In this document: positions 53,528 through 63,325 of the stretch, piece after piece
How positions within the stretch are numbered: the stretch's first letter is position 1
Layout of the letters: each line of letters opens with the position of its first letter
From: Bacillus swezeyi
Lineage (GTDB): Bacteria; Bacillota; Bacilli; Bacillales; Bacillaceae
Length of the DNA stretch: 64,000 nt
Reading direction: 5' to 3'
Assembly: GCF_001969815.1 (NCBI RefSeq)
Contig: NZ_MRBK01000001.1
Span: forward strand, 124,001-188,000
Notes under the pieces: model-generated
The model's input: the letters and a program-made list of their open reading frames with translations, nothing else
The model's database searches: none
What the model was told of the DNA's origin: nothing
Position numbers and translations under genes: made by a program

Positions 53528-53573
53528 ACATCATAGGAGAAATCAATTTCCTATTCAGAAGAAGGTGACCCGT

Positions 53574-54767
53574 GTGCAATACTTTCATTTTTTATCCCCC
53601 TCTCAAAAAGAACATGTCTTTTTCAAACAGCCGGAGCCGGTGACGAAAGATTCTCCGAAACACATACTTGAGTATGCGCTGGGAGCTACGCTTTATGTTC
53701 CGGGAAACCGCAAAGATATTGCGGACATGATCATTAAGCAAAAATATCCCGAACTTTGCTCGGTTGTTTTTTGTCTTGAAGATTCAATCGGTGACTGTGA
53801 AGTTCTTCAGGCTGAAAACAATCTTGTCAGTCAGGCCGATATCATTTATCAGGCTCAAAAACTGCGGACAATAGACAGCGATGTTCTGCCGCTGATGTTC
53901 ATCCGTGTGCGGGAGCCTGAACAAATGCTTGAACTGGGCAATAAGCTGGGCCGGGCGCTGCACTTGTTTACCGGGTTTGTTTTCCCTAAGTTTTCAACAT
54001 TTAATGCTGAGCACTATCTCGATACGTTATCAAAATTATCAAAAGAATCCGGCATCACCTTATATGGAATGCCGATTTTTGAGACGCCTGATTTACTAGC
54101 GATGGAAACAAGGACAAAAGCATTGCAGGAATTGAAATCGACGCTCGTCTTTTATCAGGATGTCATTCTGAACATACGGATCGGCGCCACTGATCTGTGC
54201 GGCCTCTACGGGTTAAGAAGGAAGCCGCATACGCCGATATACAGCATTATGGTCATCGCTGATTTTATCAAAGACATGATCAATTATTTCGGATTGCAGT
54301 TTGTGATATCCGGACCTGTATGGGAGTACTTCGAAGACACTGCCCAAACCGATGCGCTTCTTACGGGCCAGACTTCGTATTGGACAAAAGGCAGAGGTGG
54401 AGATCTGCATTGTTTCAATGCATATATGGACGGACTGATCAATGAAACACGTCTTGATCTCGCCAACGGCATTCACGGCAAAACCGTGATTCATCCGACA
54501 CATTTAAGAGCGGTGCAAAGCCTGCATGTCATTTCAATTGAGGAGTACTTGGACGCCTTAAGTATTGTCGAAAGTGCTGACGGCACCCGCGGTGTTGTGA
54601 AAAGCTCTTTTTCCAATAAGATGAACGAAATCAAGCCGCACTTGAGCTGGGCGAAAAAAATACTTTTAAAGTCAGAGATATTTGGGGTGTATCATGAAAA
54701 CCGCAGCTACATGGACATACTTGCAGCACAAAAACCGATTTCGAATATTGGATCATATGGAAGTTGA
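53574..54767 (+). CDS. CitE-like C-C bond lyase of the ter module
   Basis: The 397-aa TIM-barrel protein is of the HpcH/HpaI-CitE superfamily (C-C_Bond_Lyase group). Key segments are GATLYVPGNRKDI, VVFCLEDSIGD (metal/substrate acid), MFIRVREPEQM, and HGKTVIHPTHLRAVQ. Comparative genomics of ter systems lists this lyase with a phosphoribosyltransferase, a StiP/PELOTA protein and a HAD phosphatase as a pathway to a nucleoside-like metabolite. The frame starts at 53505, but GTG at 53574 behind AAGGTGA is preferred. B. subtilis 168, as I recall, lacks this gene between yceF and yceG. Confidence 0.88.
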   Translation: MQYFHFLSPSQKEHVFFKQPEPVTKDSPKHILEYALGATLYVPGNRKDIADMIIKQKYPELCSVVFCLEDSIGDCEVLQAENNLVSQADIIYQAQKLRTIDSDVLPLMFIRVREPEQMLELGNKLGRALHLFTGFVFPKFSTFNAEHYLDTLSKLSKESGITLYGMPIFETPDLLAMETRTKALQELKSTLVFYQDVILNIRIGATDLCGLYGLRRKPHTPIYSIMVIADFIKDMINYFGLQFVISGPVWEYFEDTAQTDALLTGQTSYWTKGRGGDLHCFNAYMDGLINETRLDLANGIHGKTVIHPTHLRAVQSLHVISIEEYLDALSIVESADGTRGVVKSSFSNKMNEIKPHLSWAKKILLKSEIFGVYHENRSYMDILAAQKPISNIGSYGS

Positions 54768-56076
54768 ATTGTCGATTGCTGACAATCCGCTCTCTATCCC
54801 GCCCCAGGCGTTGTTCGAGATGGCGGCGAGAATCAATAAAAAGCGGGGCTTTTTGTTTGTCAGCAAAGTCCTCGGCAAACACATACCGGTTCATCCTTTA
54901 AAGCCGCTGCTTGCCTCAGGGCTGTTGGCGATGGAGCATGCCGAGAGAACTTCCGGGGCTGTGATGGATGTGAAAGCCGAAGTGGCGGCAGGGCTTTTAG
55001 AGGAGGATCATGAGAGTGTGAAAAAGGCTTATGATCTTCTGAAACAGCAGCGCATTCAGCTGTCTGAATCTCCGATCGTCATCGGGTTTGCGGAAACGGC
55101 GACAGCGCTTGGGCACGGTGTGTTTGACTGTATTGAAGACGCGGCGTTTATTCATACAACAAGAGAGGCCTTGCAGGACATTCATCCGGATCTTGTATTT
55201 GAAGAAGAACATTCTCACGCCGTTGATCAGCGATGCTATACAGGCGGGCCGGTGTTTGCCTCTGAGGGACCTGTGATTCTTGTAGACGATGAAATCACAA
55301 CCGGAAAAACGGCGCTGAACATCATCAAAGATATCCAGAAAAAGCACCCGCGGAAGGCGTATGCAATTCTTTCTCTATTAGACTGGCGCTCTGAGGCGCA
55401 TAAAGAAGAGTTCCGCAAAGCGGAAGCAGAGCTCGGTGTGACCATCTCGACGACCGCTTTGCTGTCCGGGTCTGTCGCATTTCATGGAACAACGCTGGAT
55501 CAATCATCCTATGATTATGAGCCGGAGGGCGCTGCACGGAACGTTTCCGTCCGCCAAATTGATCTTGGCGAGTACTTCACAGCGCTTCCGCATGCAGCAG
55601 AAAAGACTGGTGAAGCCTCATTTGTGAAAGAGACCGGCCGTTTTGGCATCACTCAACATGATAGAGGGGATATCGAGAAGGCCTGTCAGAAAGCGGGCAA
55701 TCGCCTTCATACAATTCGAAAAGGGAAGCGCGTGCTGTGTTTAGGGACAGGCGAGTTTATGTATCTTCCGATGAAAATCGCGGCTTTTATGGGGGAACAT
55801 GTTTCCTATCAATCAACAACGAGAAGCCCGATTCATCCGTCTGACAGAGAACGCTATGCCGTAAAGAACGGCTACTCCTTCCCAAATCCGGAAGATGAGG
55901 CTGTGAAGCATTTTGTCTATAATCTCCCAAAGCAGGGCTATGATGAAGTGTTTGTGTTTGTTGAAAAGCCGGTCACGCAAAAGTCGCTGCGGCCGCTCCT
56001 TGAGATTTGCAGCGATAGAAACATAGAGAATGTCACCATTGCGACTTTTTCAAAAGGAAGTGATAGCCATGACTGA
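54694..56076 (+). CDS. Phosphoribosyltransferase-TRSP protein of the ter module
   Basis: The 460-aa protein has an N-terminal phosphoribosyltransferase domain (about 20-245) with the PRPP loop VILVDDEITTGKTALN and a GFAETATALGHGVFD segment, and a C-terminal TRSP domain (about 260-455) marked by STTRSPIHPSDRERY. It overlaps the lyase gene by 74 bases and the StiP gene by 8, so it is tightly coupled. ATG 54694 is chosen; ATG 54757 is possible but lacks a ribosome site. The expected role is attaching ribose-phosphate to a base-like intermediate. Confidence 0.87.
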   Translation: MKTAATWTYLQHKNRFRILDHMEVELSIADNPLSIPPQALFEMAARINKKRGFLFVSKVLGKHIPVHPLKPLLASGLLAMEHAERTSGAVMDVKAEVAAGLLEEDHESVKKAYDLLKQQRIQLSESPIVIGFAETATALGHGVFDCIEDAAFIHTTREALQDIHPDLVFEEEHSHAVDQRCYTGGPVFASEGPVILVDDEITTGKTALNIIKDIQKKHPRKAYAILSLLDWRSEAHKEEFRKAEAELGVTISTTALLSGSVAFHGTTLDQSSYDYEPEGAARNVSVRQIDLGEYFTALPHAAEKTGEASFVKETGRFGITQHDRGDIEKACQKAGNRLHTIRKGKRVLCLGTGEFMYLPMKIAAFMGEHVSYQSTTRSPIHPSDRERYAVKNGYSFPNPEDEAVKHFVYNLPKQGYDEVFVFVEKPVTQKSLRPLLEICSDRNIENVTIATFSKGSDSHD

Positions 56077-57178
56077 TAGAGCGGTGAGGATGGGCAGTTA
56101 TCCAGCATCTGATGTGACCTTTCTTCTAAAGGACCTGTCAGGCATTTCAATCGAAAAAAGTACAAAGGAAAGGGAAAATCTGATTCAAAGCGGCACACAT
56201 TATTCAGAAATGCTGCCTGTTGAATATAAACCGACAGGCGAATATATGAATTTGTTTTATGCGTCGCTTGAAGACAGCAAGCGAAAGGTAGCCGAAGCTG
56301 TCGCGATTGTCGCTGAACAAATTGTTCAAAAGCGCGGATTACATACAGTGCTGTGCAGTTTGGCGCGGGCCGGGACGCCGATCGGCGTGCTGATTAAGCG
56401 GTATATTGAATATAAGCATCATAAAGCGCTCCCTCACTACAGCGTTTCGATCATCCGCGACAGAGGAATTGACGAGAATGGGCTGCACTATATCCTTCGG
56501 CGCCACCCCGGAGATTCGGTTGCATTTATTGACGGCTGGACGGGAAAAGGCGCGATTACAAAAGAATTAACGAGGGCTGTTTCCGATTTTAATAATAAAT
56601 ACGGAACAGCGCTTTCTTCTGAGCTGGCCGTCCTGGCAGATCCGGGATACTGCTCATCGTTATTTGGAACGAGGGAAGATTTTCTTATTCCGAGCGCCTG
56701 CTTGAATTCCACGGTATCCGGTCTTGTCAGCAGAACCGTGTTAAATGAAAAATGGATTGGAAAAGACGATTTCCACGGAGCAAAATATTATGCTGATCTG
56801 CTTGAGGAAGATGTATCAAATCTCTATGTCGATGCAATTGCCGCCGAGTTTCCCGCAGTAGAAAAAACGGCCGCGGAAACGGCAGCCGTGCTGATGGAGG
56901 ACAGGGAGGAACCGGATTGGCGCGGACTGGCGTCAATCAACAGCATTCAAAAAGAGTTTGGCATTGATAACACGCATCTCATTAAACCCGGTGTTGGTGA
57001 GACAACGCGTGTCCTGCTGCGCAGAGTGCCTTGGAAAATTTTAATCAAGCCCGGTTCAGAAAAACGGCTGAAACACATCTTGCTTCTTGCCGAAGACAGG
57101 GACGTCCCGGTGGAAGAATACACGGATATGTCATACAGCTGCTGCGGATTGATACGTCCGGTCGGGAGGGACAAATGA
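56069..57178 (+). CDS. StiP-family protein with PELOTA RNA-binding domain
   Basis: The 369-aa protein has a StiP domain (about 1-270; formerly called a phosphoribosyltransferase-like or cysteine-protease family, PF11202), with MGSYPASDVTFLLKDL, SLARAGTPIGVLIKRY and FIDGWTGKGAI, and a C-terminal PELOTA-type RNA-binding domain (about 285-365). The longest frame starts at 56030, but AAGGAAGTGAT before ATG 56069 sets the start. Its chemistry in the ter pathway is predicted only. Confidence 0.87.
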   Translation: MTDRAVRMGSYPASDVTFLLKDLSGISIEKSTKERENLIQSGTHYSEMLPVEYKPTGEYMNLFYASLEDSKRKVAEAVAIVAEQIVQKRGLHTVLCSLARAGTPIGVLIKRYIEYKHHKALPHYSVSIIRDRGIDENGLHYILRRHPGDSVAFIDGWTGKGAITKELTRAVSDFNNKYGTALSSELAVLADPGYCSSLFGTREDFLIPSACLNSTVSGLVSRTVLNEKWIGKDDFHGAKYYADLLEEDVSNLYVDAIAAEFPAVEKTAAETAAVLMEDREEPDWRGLASINSIQKEFGIDNTHLIKPGVGETTRVLLRRVPWKILIKPGSEKRLKHILLLAEDRDVPVEEYTDMSYSCCGLIRPVGRDK

Positions 57179-57990
57179 AAGCTTTCGCGAGTGATTTAGA
57201 CAGAACGCTGATTTATTCAAAAAAAATGATCGACACCTATGGGGGAGAGGCCGGCTGCCAGCTGATCGAAACGCTTGACGGCAGAGAGATTTCCTTTATT
57301 TCGGAGAAGACGAGGGAGAACCTTCGCAAGATCCATGAAAAAATGCTGTTTATTCCAGTCACGACCCGGACGACTGAGCAATACAAGAGAATCACCTTTT
57401 TTCAAGAGGCCGTCATTCCTGAATACGCGATTACAACGAATGGAGGCTGCATTTTAAAAAACGGCAGTCCAATCAGGGAATGGTCCAGCTTCATCGATGG
57501 ACAGCTTCAATCCTGCATGCCGATCAAGGACATGCTGGAGGAAATCGCCAAGCTTCCGTTGTCACAGCTGGCAGAAAGAGTCAGGACGGCACACCACTAT
57601 TTTGTATATTTGATTTTCAGTGAAGAAAATGTGGGCAAGATCAATGCCTCTGCCGCAAAAGCATGGGCGGCTGATAAAGGATGGCAGGCATCTCTGCAAG
57701 GGAGAAAGCTTTATTTTATTCCAGAGCCGCTGAATAAATGGAGAGCGGTTGATTATTTAAAAAACCGGCTGAACATTGACGAAGTATATGCGGCTGGGGA
57801 TTCGCTGCTTGATTTTGATTTGATCGCGCAGGCTGATTACGGTGTTTCTCCAGCCCACGGAGAAGTGCTGCAACATCATCCCGATCTCAATGCAACAGTC
57901 CGGCCGGGCATGCAATCGGCAGACGATATAACGGAACATATTGTTAACCTCCTGATTCCTGCAAGCCAAAGAAAACAAACAATATTTTAG
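57175..57990 (+). CDS. HAD-superfamily phosphatase of the ter module
   Basis: The 271-aa haloacid-dehalogenase-fold hydrolase has motif I ASDLDRTLIYS (nucleophile Asp7, acid Asp9), a TTRTTEQYKR motif II and AAGDSLLDFDLI (motif IV acids). A Cof-type cap covers about 90-185. It overlaps the StiP stop by 4 bases and has GGGAGGG before the ATG. It likely removes a phosphate in the last step of the nucleoside-like product. Confidence 0.9.
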   Translation: MKAFASDLDRTLIYSKKMIDTYGGEAGCQLIETLDGREISFISEKTRENLRKIHEKMLFIPVTTRTTEQYKRITFFQEAVIPEYAITTNGGCILKNGSPIREWSSFIDGQLQSCMPIKDMLEEIAKLPLSQLAERVRTAHHYFVYLIFSEENVGKINASAAKAWAADKGWQASLQGRKLYFIPEPLNKWRAVDYLKNRLNIDEVYAAGDSLLDFDLIAQADYGVSPAHGEVLQHHPDLNATVRPGMQSADDITEHIVNLLIPASQRKQTIF

Positions 57991-58001
57991 GATGATCAGT
58001 C

Positions 58002-58238
58002 ATGATTAAAATAATTGATCTCAGCAGCCGCGACATTCTCAGTTCCCAGCAAGCTTGTGAAGAATGGGGAATTGACTCGTCAACGCTCCGCAAAAGAGTA
58101 CACGATTTTCCTGTAGGAACAATCAGAAAGTTTGGGACAACCTATGCTGTGACCAGAGCCGGCATGTGCGCCGTTTTTGGTCGGGAAAATGAAACCCAAA
58201 TGAAGAAAGGGGGGACGGCTGAGCGCTATGAATCATGA
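58002..58238 (+). CDS. Small HTH protein ahead of yceG
   Basis: The 78-aa protein has a helix-turn-helix (about 14-55, ILSSQQACEEWGIDSSTLRK then FPVGTIRKFGTTYAV) resembling helix-turn-helix domains of MerR/excisionase style. It lies 11 bases after the HAD gene and overlaps yceG by 11 bases. It could regulate the module or guide a protein complex. The basis for function is only the fold. The start site has a weak AGGATG. Confidence 0.7.
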   Translation: MIKIIDLSSRDILSSQQACEEWGIDSSTLRKRVHDFPVGTIRKFGTTYAVTRAGMCAVFGRENETQMKKGGTAERYES

Positions 58239-59832
58239 TGTGAACATTCAAAACGCACAGGTTAATGATGATGAATGGAAGCAGATCGTCCATAAGCCGC
58301 TATTAGAAAGAACCCCTTATGAAAAAGGCGATCGACTGACGATCAGCCGTGTGGCCGGGCGGATTCTCGGGACGCCGCATGATGAAACAGATTACTATAT
58401 CCATTTGCATGAGCTGTATGTGTCAGACGATTTTCATGTTTTGAGCGAGACGCTTGAGAAGACAATTGCTCCGGAAAGGTTTCAGGCCATACAGCAAATC
58501 CATATGATCAATCAGAAAGAAAAAGGGCTTTCCGTCAATCGGTTTGTCGCTTTTCTTGACGGAGAGCAGCTTATCGTCAAGCATCCCAATCCCGCCATGC
58601 ACCGGCATTTAAGGAAGTCGCTTATCGAAGTGCTGCAGACGTTTCAGTCTTCCCATGAAACGGGTTTTAACGATCCTGACTTTCGCCGGGTTCTTCTTGA
58701 TCTTGTCAAATGGATGGGCAATCATCTTGAGAAGTGGCTGAAAGAGGCCGATATTGAAAATGACATGCCGAAAGTGATTTGGTACGGGGATACAACAAAA
58801 AGCCAAAGGTATTTTTTATACTACTTGATGCTCATCGGGTGTGATGTGCTGATTTTTCATCCGGAGGGAAAAGATCCATTTCAGGAAATCGATCCGGATC
58901 AAAAGCTTTCTTTTGTCTACTCTTATCCGGGAACCTCCGCACTCGAGCCGTTTCCGACAGAAAAACCGCAGCGCAAATCAACGGTGGCTTACCGCTCAAC
59001 AAAGGAATTGGACACTGTGCTGCACAATGAAGATTCCCTGATGTATAAACCGTGGCAATTCAGGGAGCACACACCGGTTTCCGTCACACTGAAAACCACC
59101 TATGATGAGCTGTTTTTAATCGCAAAAGAGCGCGCTTTTATCAGGCCGAATTTTCAGGCGTCCAAAACAACAGTGGACATTCCTAACTTGTTTGCGATGG
59201 TCATGGGTGTCTCCAGCAATGAGAAAGAGTACTGGGACCGTTTGCAGACATTGACGGAGTATAAGGAGTCTTATACGATCCGGCGCTTTCCGTTTACAAG
59301 TGAAGAGAAGTCGAATTATCAGTTCCATTACGGCCATGCTCTTGATCAAACAGGCGGGATCGATCCCGGCCGGTTGATGGAAAGCAATGTCTGGCGCTAC
59401 AAGCATTTGCCTGAGGGCGTTCAGCGCGGCATAGCCCAAGCCGTTTCAAGGATGTGCAAAAACCCGAGTCTTTTGGCATTAAACAATGAAAAAGAAGCGG
59501 ATGTGCAGCTGTATCTGTTTACACAGGCAGTATGCCTTCCGCCGGAGCTTGTGAACCTGATTCAGACTTTTGACTATTCACAGACAGTGCCGAAACTGAT
59601 CTTGTATCATACCGAACAGACAGGCGCATTATCGCGGTCGGATGCTGCGGCTCTGCTTTTATTAAATGAAATCGGCATCGATATCATCGTTTATAATCCT
59701 CCGGGTCATAAATGCATCGACCACTATATTGATGATCAGCAGTTTGATACTCACTGGCTTGATGAAATGTCATTCAATCAGGAGTTCAAGGAGCCGTCAA
59801 TCGTACGAAAGTTCATCAATAAAATCTTTTAA
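58228..59832 (+). CDS. yceG: YceG-family protein
   Basis: The 534-aa cytoplasmic protein (YceG_bac, PF14266) is nearly the same length as B. subtilis YceG. Two Rossmann-like halves are suggested by PKVIWYGDTTKSQRYFLYYL (about 180) and PKLILYHTEQTGALSRSDAA (about 455), each followed by the pattern IDVLIF/IDIIVYNPPG. The repeat of this motif implies internal duplication. It always accompanies TelA/YceH in ter operons; its function is unknown. Confidence 0.9.
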   Translation: MNHDVNIQNAQVNDDEWKQIVHKPLLERTPYEKGDRLTISRVAGRILGTPHDETDYYIHLHELYVSDDFHVLSETLEKTIAPERFQAIQQIHMINQKEKGLSVNRFVAFLDGEQLIVKHPNPAMHRHLRKSLIEVLQTFQSSHETGFNDPDFRRVLLDLVKWMGNHLEKWLKEADIENDMPKVIWYGDTTKSQRYFLYYLMLIGCDVLIFHPEGKDPFQEIDPDQKLSFVYSYPGTSALEPFPTEKPQRKSTVAYRSTKELDTVLHNEDSLMYKPWQFREHTPVSVTLKTTYDELFLIAKERAFIRPNFQASKTTVDIPNLFAMVMGVSSNEKEYWDRLQTLTEYKESYTIRRFPFTSEEKSNYQFHYGHALDQTGGIDPGRLMESNVWRYKHLPEGVQRGIAQAVSRMCKNPSLLALNNEKEADVQLYLFTQAVCLPPELVNLIQTFDYSQTVPKLILYHTEQTGALSRSDAAALLLLNEIGIDIIVYNPPGHKCIDHYIDDQQFDTHWLDEMSFNQEFKEPSIVRKFINKIF

Positions 59833-59849
59833 ATAAGGGGGCCATCCAG

Positions 59850-60944
59850 ATGGCAAATACGAATGAAACAAACATCGTCAACATCAATAAAGAGGAAGAA
59901 ATCACGGTTGAAAAAGCGGAGGATATCCGTGTCAAACTGCGCCAGGAACCTGAAGTGCAAAGCCTTGCCCAGCAGATTGACGCGAAAAATCAAGTGGCGC
60001 TTTTAGAATTCGGAAAGGAACCTGCTCTTGAAATTTCCAAATTCTCCGACCGCATTCTCTCAATGATGAGAACGAACAGTGTCACAGATTCTGGAGCCAT
60101 GCTGACCCAGCTCGGCAAAATCATGGACCGCTTTGACAAAAACGATTTTGAAGAACAGAAGGGCCTTCTGTCTAAATTCTTCAAGCGCGGCAATAGCTTA
60201 ATTGAGAAGATATTTAAAAAATATCAAACCCTCGGCGGTGAAATTGAAAAAATCAATGTCGAAATTTCCAAGTATAAAGATGAAATGACAAAATCGACAG
60301 TAACGCTCGATGAAATGTACGAGAGCAATCTCAACTACTATGTGGAACTAGAAAAATATGTCGTGGCCGGCCAAATGAAAATAGAAGAATTGCAGCAGCT
60401 GATCCCTGATTATGAGGCGAAAGCGGCCAGCGGCAACCAAATGGCGCAGATGGAGCTCGACACGCTTCGTAACGGCATTCAGGCATTGGAAGAACGAGTG
60501 TATGATCTAGACATGGCGCGGATGGTTGCGATCCAAACAGCACCGCAAATCCGCCTGCTTCAGCGAGGAAACACAAAGCTGATCGGAAAAATCAACTCCG
60601 CTTTCATCATCACGATTCCGATCTTCAAAAACGGCATCATCCAGGCTGTTACCGCCAAGCGCCAGAAGCTTGTCGCTGATTCAATGAGCGAACTCGACCG
60701 CCGTACAAACGAAATGCTGAAACGAAATGCCGAGAACATTTCCAGCCAGTCCGTCGAGATTGCCAGAATGTCAGGCAGACCTAGCATCGATATTGAAACA
60801 ATCGAACAATCTTGGAATACGATTGTCAAGGGGATGCAGGAAACCAAGCAGATCGAAGAAGAAAACAAACGTCTGCGCGAGGAAGGATCAAAACGTATTC
60901 TTGAGCTTCAGAACAATATAAAAAAAACCGCATTGAACGGTTAA
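59850..60944 (+). CDS. yceH: Toxic anion resistance protein YceH (TelA)
   Basis: The 364-aa TelA-family protein is largely helical and coiled-coil, with LTQLGKIMDRFDKNDF and TAPQIRLLQRGNTKLIGKIN signatures. It is the last gene of the operon, 17 bases after yceG, with AAGGGGG before the ATG. TelA is linked to tellurite and envelope-antibiotic tolerance and is thought to work with TerD/TerC. Confidence 0.94.
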   Translation: MANTNETNIVNINKEEEITVEKAEDIRVKLRQEPEVQSLAQQIDAKNQVALLEFGKEPALEISKFSDRILSMMRTNSVTDSGAMLTQLGKIMDRFDKNDFEEQKGLLSKFFKRGNSLIEKIFKKYQTLGGEIEKINVEISKYKDEMTKSTVTLDEMYESNLNYYVELEKYVVAGQMKIEELQQLIPDYEAKAASGNQMAQMELDTLRNGIQALEERVYDLDMARMVAIQTAPQIRLLQRGNTKLIGKINSAFIITIPIFKNGIIQAVTAKRQKLVADSMSELDRRTNEMLKRNAENISSQSVEIARMSGRPSIDIETIEQSWNTIVKGMQETKQIEEENKRLREEGSKRILELQNNIKKTALNG

Positions 60945-60954
60945 TGCGGAAAGT

Positions 60955-60976
60955 GAGCCGCCCTCGGGCGGCTTTT
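60955..60976 (+). terminator. Terminator of the yce operon
   Basis: An AGCCGCCC / GGGCGGCT stem with a short loop is followed by TTTTT. Confidence 0.9.
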
Positions 60977-61096
60977 TCATTTCAATATGTTCATAGAAAT
61001 GAAGAAAATCTCGGCATGAGGGGCGCTGTTTTGTGATATGATGGACAACGAGAGTGATATGGAAAAAAATATATAAAAATGAAGCAGGTGGAAATC

Positions 61097-61798
61097 ATGA
61101 TCACATGGTGGTTGGCGTTCGGCGGCGGTTTCTTGTCGTTTATTTCTCCGTGCTGCCTGCCTTTGTATCCTTCTTTTATTTCTTACATTACCGGGATTTC
61201 AGTCAGCGATTTGAAACATCAAAACTCAAAACATATGAATCAATCCGTGATGATTCATGCAGCATCTTTTTTGGTTGGGTTTTCCGTTATCTTTTACATA
61301 CTGGGTTTCTCGGCCAGCTCAATCGGACTGCTATTTGTGAAGTACCACAATTTGATCCGGATGCTGGGCGGAATTTTTATCGTTGTCATGGGGCTGTTTT
61401 TACTTGGGGTTTTTCGCCCTGCATTCATGTTGAAGGAACGGCGGTTTTCATTTAGAAAAGGAAAAATAGGCCTATTCAATTCGATGGTGGTGGGGGTGAT
61501 CTTTGCCGCAGGATGGACGCCTTGCATCGGCCCTATTTTTGGCACGATTGCATATGCAAATTTTGAAAACCCCAATCCCGCTTACACCTTTATGACGGTG
61601 ACCGCCTATTCATTGGGATTTGCGGTTCCTTTTTTGCTGATGGCTTTTTTTATCGGAAAAATAAAGCTGTTCATGAAATACTCGAATATGCTGATGAAAG
61701 CGGGCGGCGCCATCATGATTATCATCGGTGTCCTTCTTTATACAGACAATATGATATGGTTTAATATTTGGTATTCGAATTTGACAAACCTTTTCTAG
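61097..61798 (+). CDS. CcdA-family thiol-disulfide membrane protein
   Basis: The 233-aa DsbD/CcdA-type membrane protein has six helices. The redox cysteines are in FISPCCLPLYPSF (first helix) and AAGWTPCIGPIFG (fourth helix), with prolines in the expected places. It moves reducing power across the membrane for cytochrome c maturation or disulfide repair. No thioredoxin-like partner is adjacent. The frame opens at 61079, but AGGTGG fits ATG 61097. Confidence 0.9.
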   Translation: MITWWLAFGGGFLSFISPCCLPLYPSFISYITGISVSDLKHQNSKHMNQSVMIHAASFLVGFSVIFYILGFSASSIGLLFVKYHNLIRMLGGIFIVVMGLFLLGVFRPAFMLKERRFSFRKGKIGLFNSMVVGVIFAAGWTPCIGPIFGTIAYANFENPNPAYTFMTVTAYSLGFAVPFLLMAFFIGKIKLFMKYSNMLMKAGGAIMIIIGVLLYTDNMIWFNIWYSNLTNLF

Positions 61799-61814
61799 AT
61801 TCCCTCCGCGCCCT

Positions 61815-61880
61815 GCGGCGTCAGATGCACTGGAGGACGCGGGAATCACCCTGCCTTACGCCAACAACATATACAACTAA
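61815..61880 (+). pseudogene. Short remnant resembling an MscS C-terminus
   Basis: A plus-strand frame reads AASDALEDAGITLPYANNIYN and stops. The D-A-G-I-x-L-P-Y pattern is like the end of small mechanosensitive channels. Nothing else of such a gene is present. The rest of 61799-62049 holds short GC-rich hairpins and the narK-side terminator. Confidence 0.25.
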
Positions 61881-61980
61881 GCTCTCTTTGCGGCACTGAA
61901 AAATGACCACCGGCTTCGGTCTCACACCTTGAGGAAACGAGCGGCGGTGAATTGCCGCACGAAAGAACGACCAAATACAA

Positions 61981-62020
61981 AAAGCTGATGGGCCGTCTTG
62001 AACGGTTCACCAGCTTTTAT
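61981..62020. terminator. Bidirectional terminator before nasA
   Basis: AAAGCTGATG and CACCAGCTTT arms with an inner GGCCGTC / GAACGGTT part form a hairpin with A and T flanks, downstream of the minus-strand nitrate transporter. Confidence 0.7.
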
Positions 62021-62049
62021 ATTTTAGGGGGCTTTTGAGGCAGCCCTTT

Positions 62050-63255
62050 CTAAATTCTGATTGATTTCTCCGCGGCTTTCCATTGTTTTTTCCAGCCGGC
62101 CTGAGCGAGTAAAAGCAGCCCCAGGGCTAAAAAAGCGATGCCGGAAAAGGTGAGGAATCCGCTTGAATAAGTGCCGGTTATTTGCTTTAGCGTTCCAAGA
62201 ATATTCGGGAGAAAGAATCCGCCGATTCCCCCGGCAGCGCCAACGATCCCGGTCACCATTCCGATTTCTTTTTGAAAGCGCTGAGGCACAAGTTGGAATA
62301 TCGCGCCATTCCCCATGCCGAGGCAGCCCATCCCGATAAACAATGCTGCCGTGACAACCCCGAGCGACGGGAGCATGCTGACGGAGCACATGCAAAGAGC
62401 CACACCGACAAACAAAAATTGGAGCAAACGCACACCGCCAATTTTATCGGCAATCCATCCGCCGACAGGGCGGAGGCAGCTTCCGGATGCGACCACAAGC
62501 GTTACAAATTCGCCGGCTCTGACCGCAGGGACGGAATACTGGGATGCGAAAAAGTAGCTTAAAAAGTTTGACAGGCCGACAAATCCCCCGAATGTCACAC
62601 TGTAGAGAAGGCAAAAATACCAAGTGTCCCTTTCTTTAAAGACAGTAAAATATTCTTTAATCGGTTTTGGCTTAGGCTGATTCGGAGGCTCTTTCGCCAT
62701 CAGGAAATAGCTGATAAAAACGAGCGTTAATGGAATCAGCGCCAATCCCATCACACCGTTCCAGCCCGCATGCTCCGCAATACGCGGGCCGAACAGCGTG
62801 GCAAGCAGTGTTCCGCTGTTTCCCGCACCGGCTATACCCATAGCAAGACCCTGCAAATGCGGCGGATACCAGCGGCTCGCCATTGGCAGAGAAGCGGAAA
62901 AACTTGCTCCGGCAACACCTAATAAAATCCCGATAACATACAGTTCGGCGACAGTTGATCCGAACTGCCATCCCCATATCAGCGGGATCATCGTCACCAG
63001 CATTCCGCCGATGGCCGTCTTCTTCGGACCATAACGGTCGGTTAAAATGCCTAAAACAATGCGGAAAACAGACCCGGCCAACGTAGGAATAGCGACAATC
63101 AATCCAACCTGTGAAGGTGATAAATCAAAATCCGCCGTGATATAAACACCAAGCGCCCCAAGCAAAACCCAAATCATAAAGCTGACGTCGAAATATAAAA
63201 AAGAAGACAACAAGGAAGGCGCATGCCCGCTTTTCCTCAAATCCGCCAATTTCAA
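62050..63255 (-). CDS. nasA: Nitrate transporter (NarK/NasA family MFS)
   Basis: The 401-aa major facilitator has about 12 helices and both nitrate signatures: [11 protein letters not shown] in helix 5 and [15 protein letters not shown] in helix 11. The arginines of the substrate site are in [13 protein letters not shown] and [13 protein letters not shown]. subtilis NasA begins MKLxxL; here TTG at 63255, eight bases after GGGGAG, gives [19 protein letters not shown]. In B. subtilis it feeds assimilatory nitrate reduction. No nas or nar enzyme genes are in the window. Confidence 0.88.
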   Translation of the reverse strand: MKLADLRKSGHAPSLLSSFLYFDVSFMIWVLLGALGVYITADFDLSPSQVGLIVAIPTLAGSVFRIVLGILTDRYGPKKTAIGGMLVTMIPLIWGWQFGSTVAELYVIGILLGVAGASFSASLPMASRWYPPHLQGLAMGIAGAGNSGTLLATLFGPRIAEHAGWNGVMGLALIPLTLVFISYFLMAKEPPNQPKPKPIKEYFTVFKERDTWYFCLLYSVTFGGFVGLSNFLSYFFASQYSVPAVRAGEFVTLVVASGSCLRPVGGWIADKIGGVRLLQFLFVGVALCMCSVSMLPSLGVVTAALFIGMGCLGMGNGAIFQLVPQRFQKEIGMVTGIVGAAGGIGGFFLPNILGTLKQITGTYSSGFLTFSGIAFLALGLLLLAQAGWKKQWKAAEKSIRI

Positions 63256-63325
63256 TTGCAACACTCCCCATCCGATAGATTCTAGAACTTATCATGACAA
63301 AATAAAATGGGGTTGGCAGTATTTT

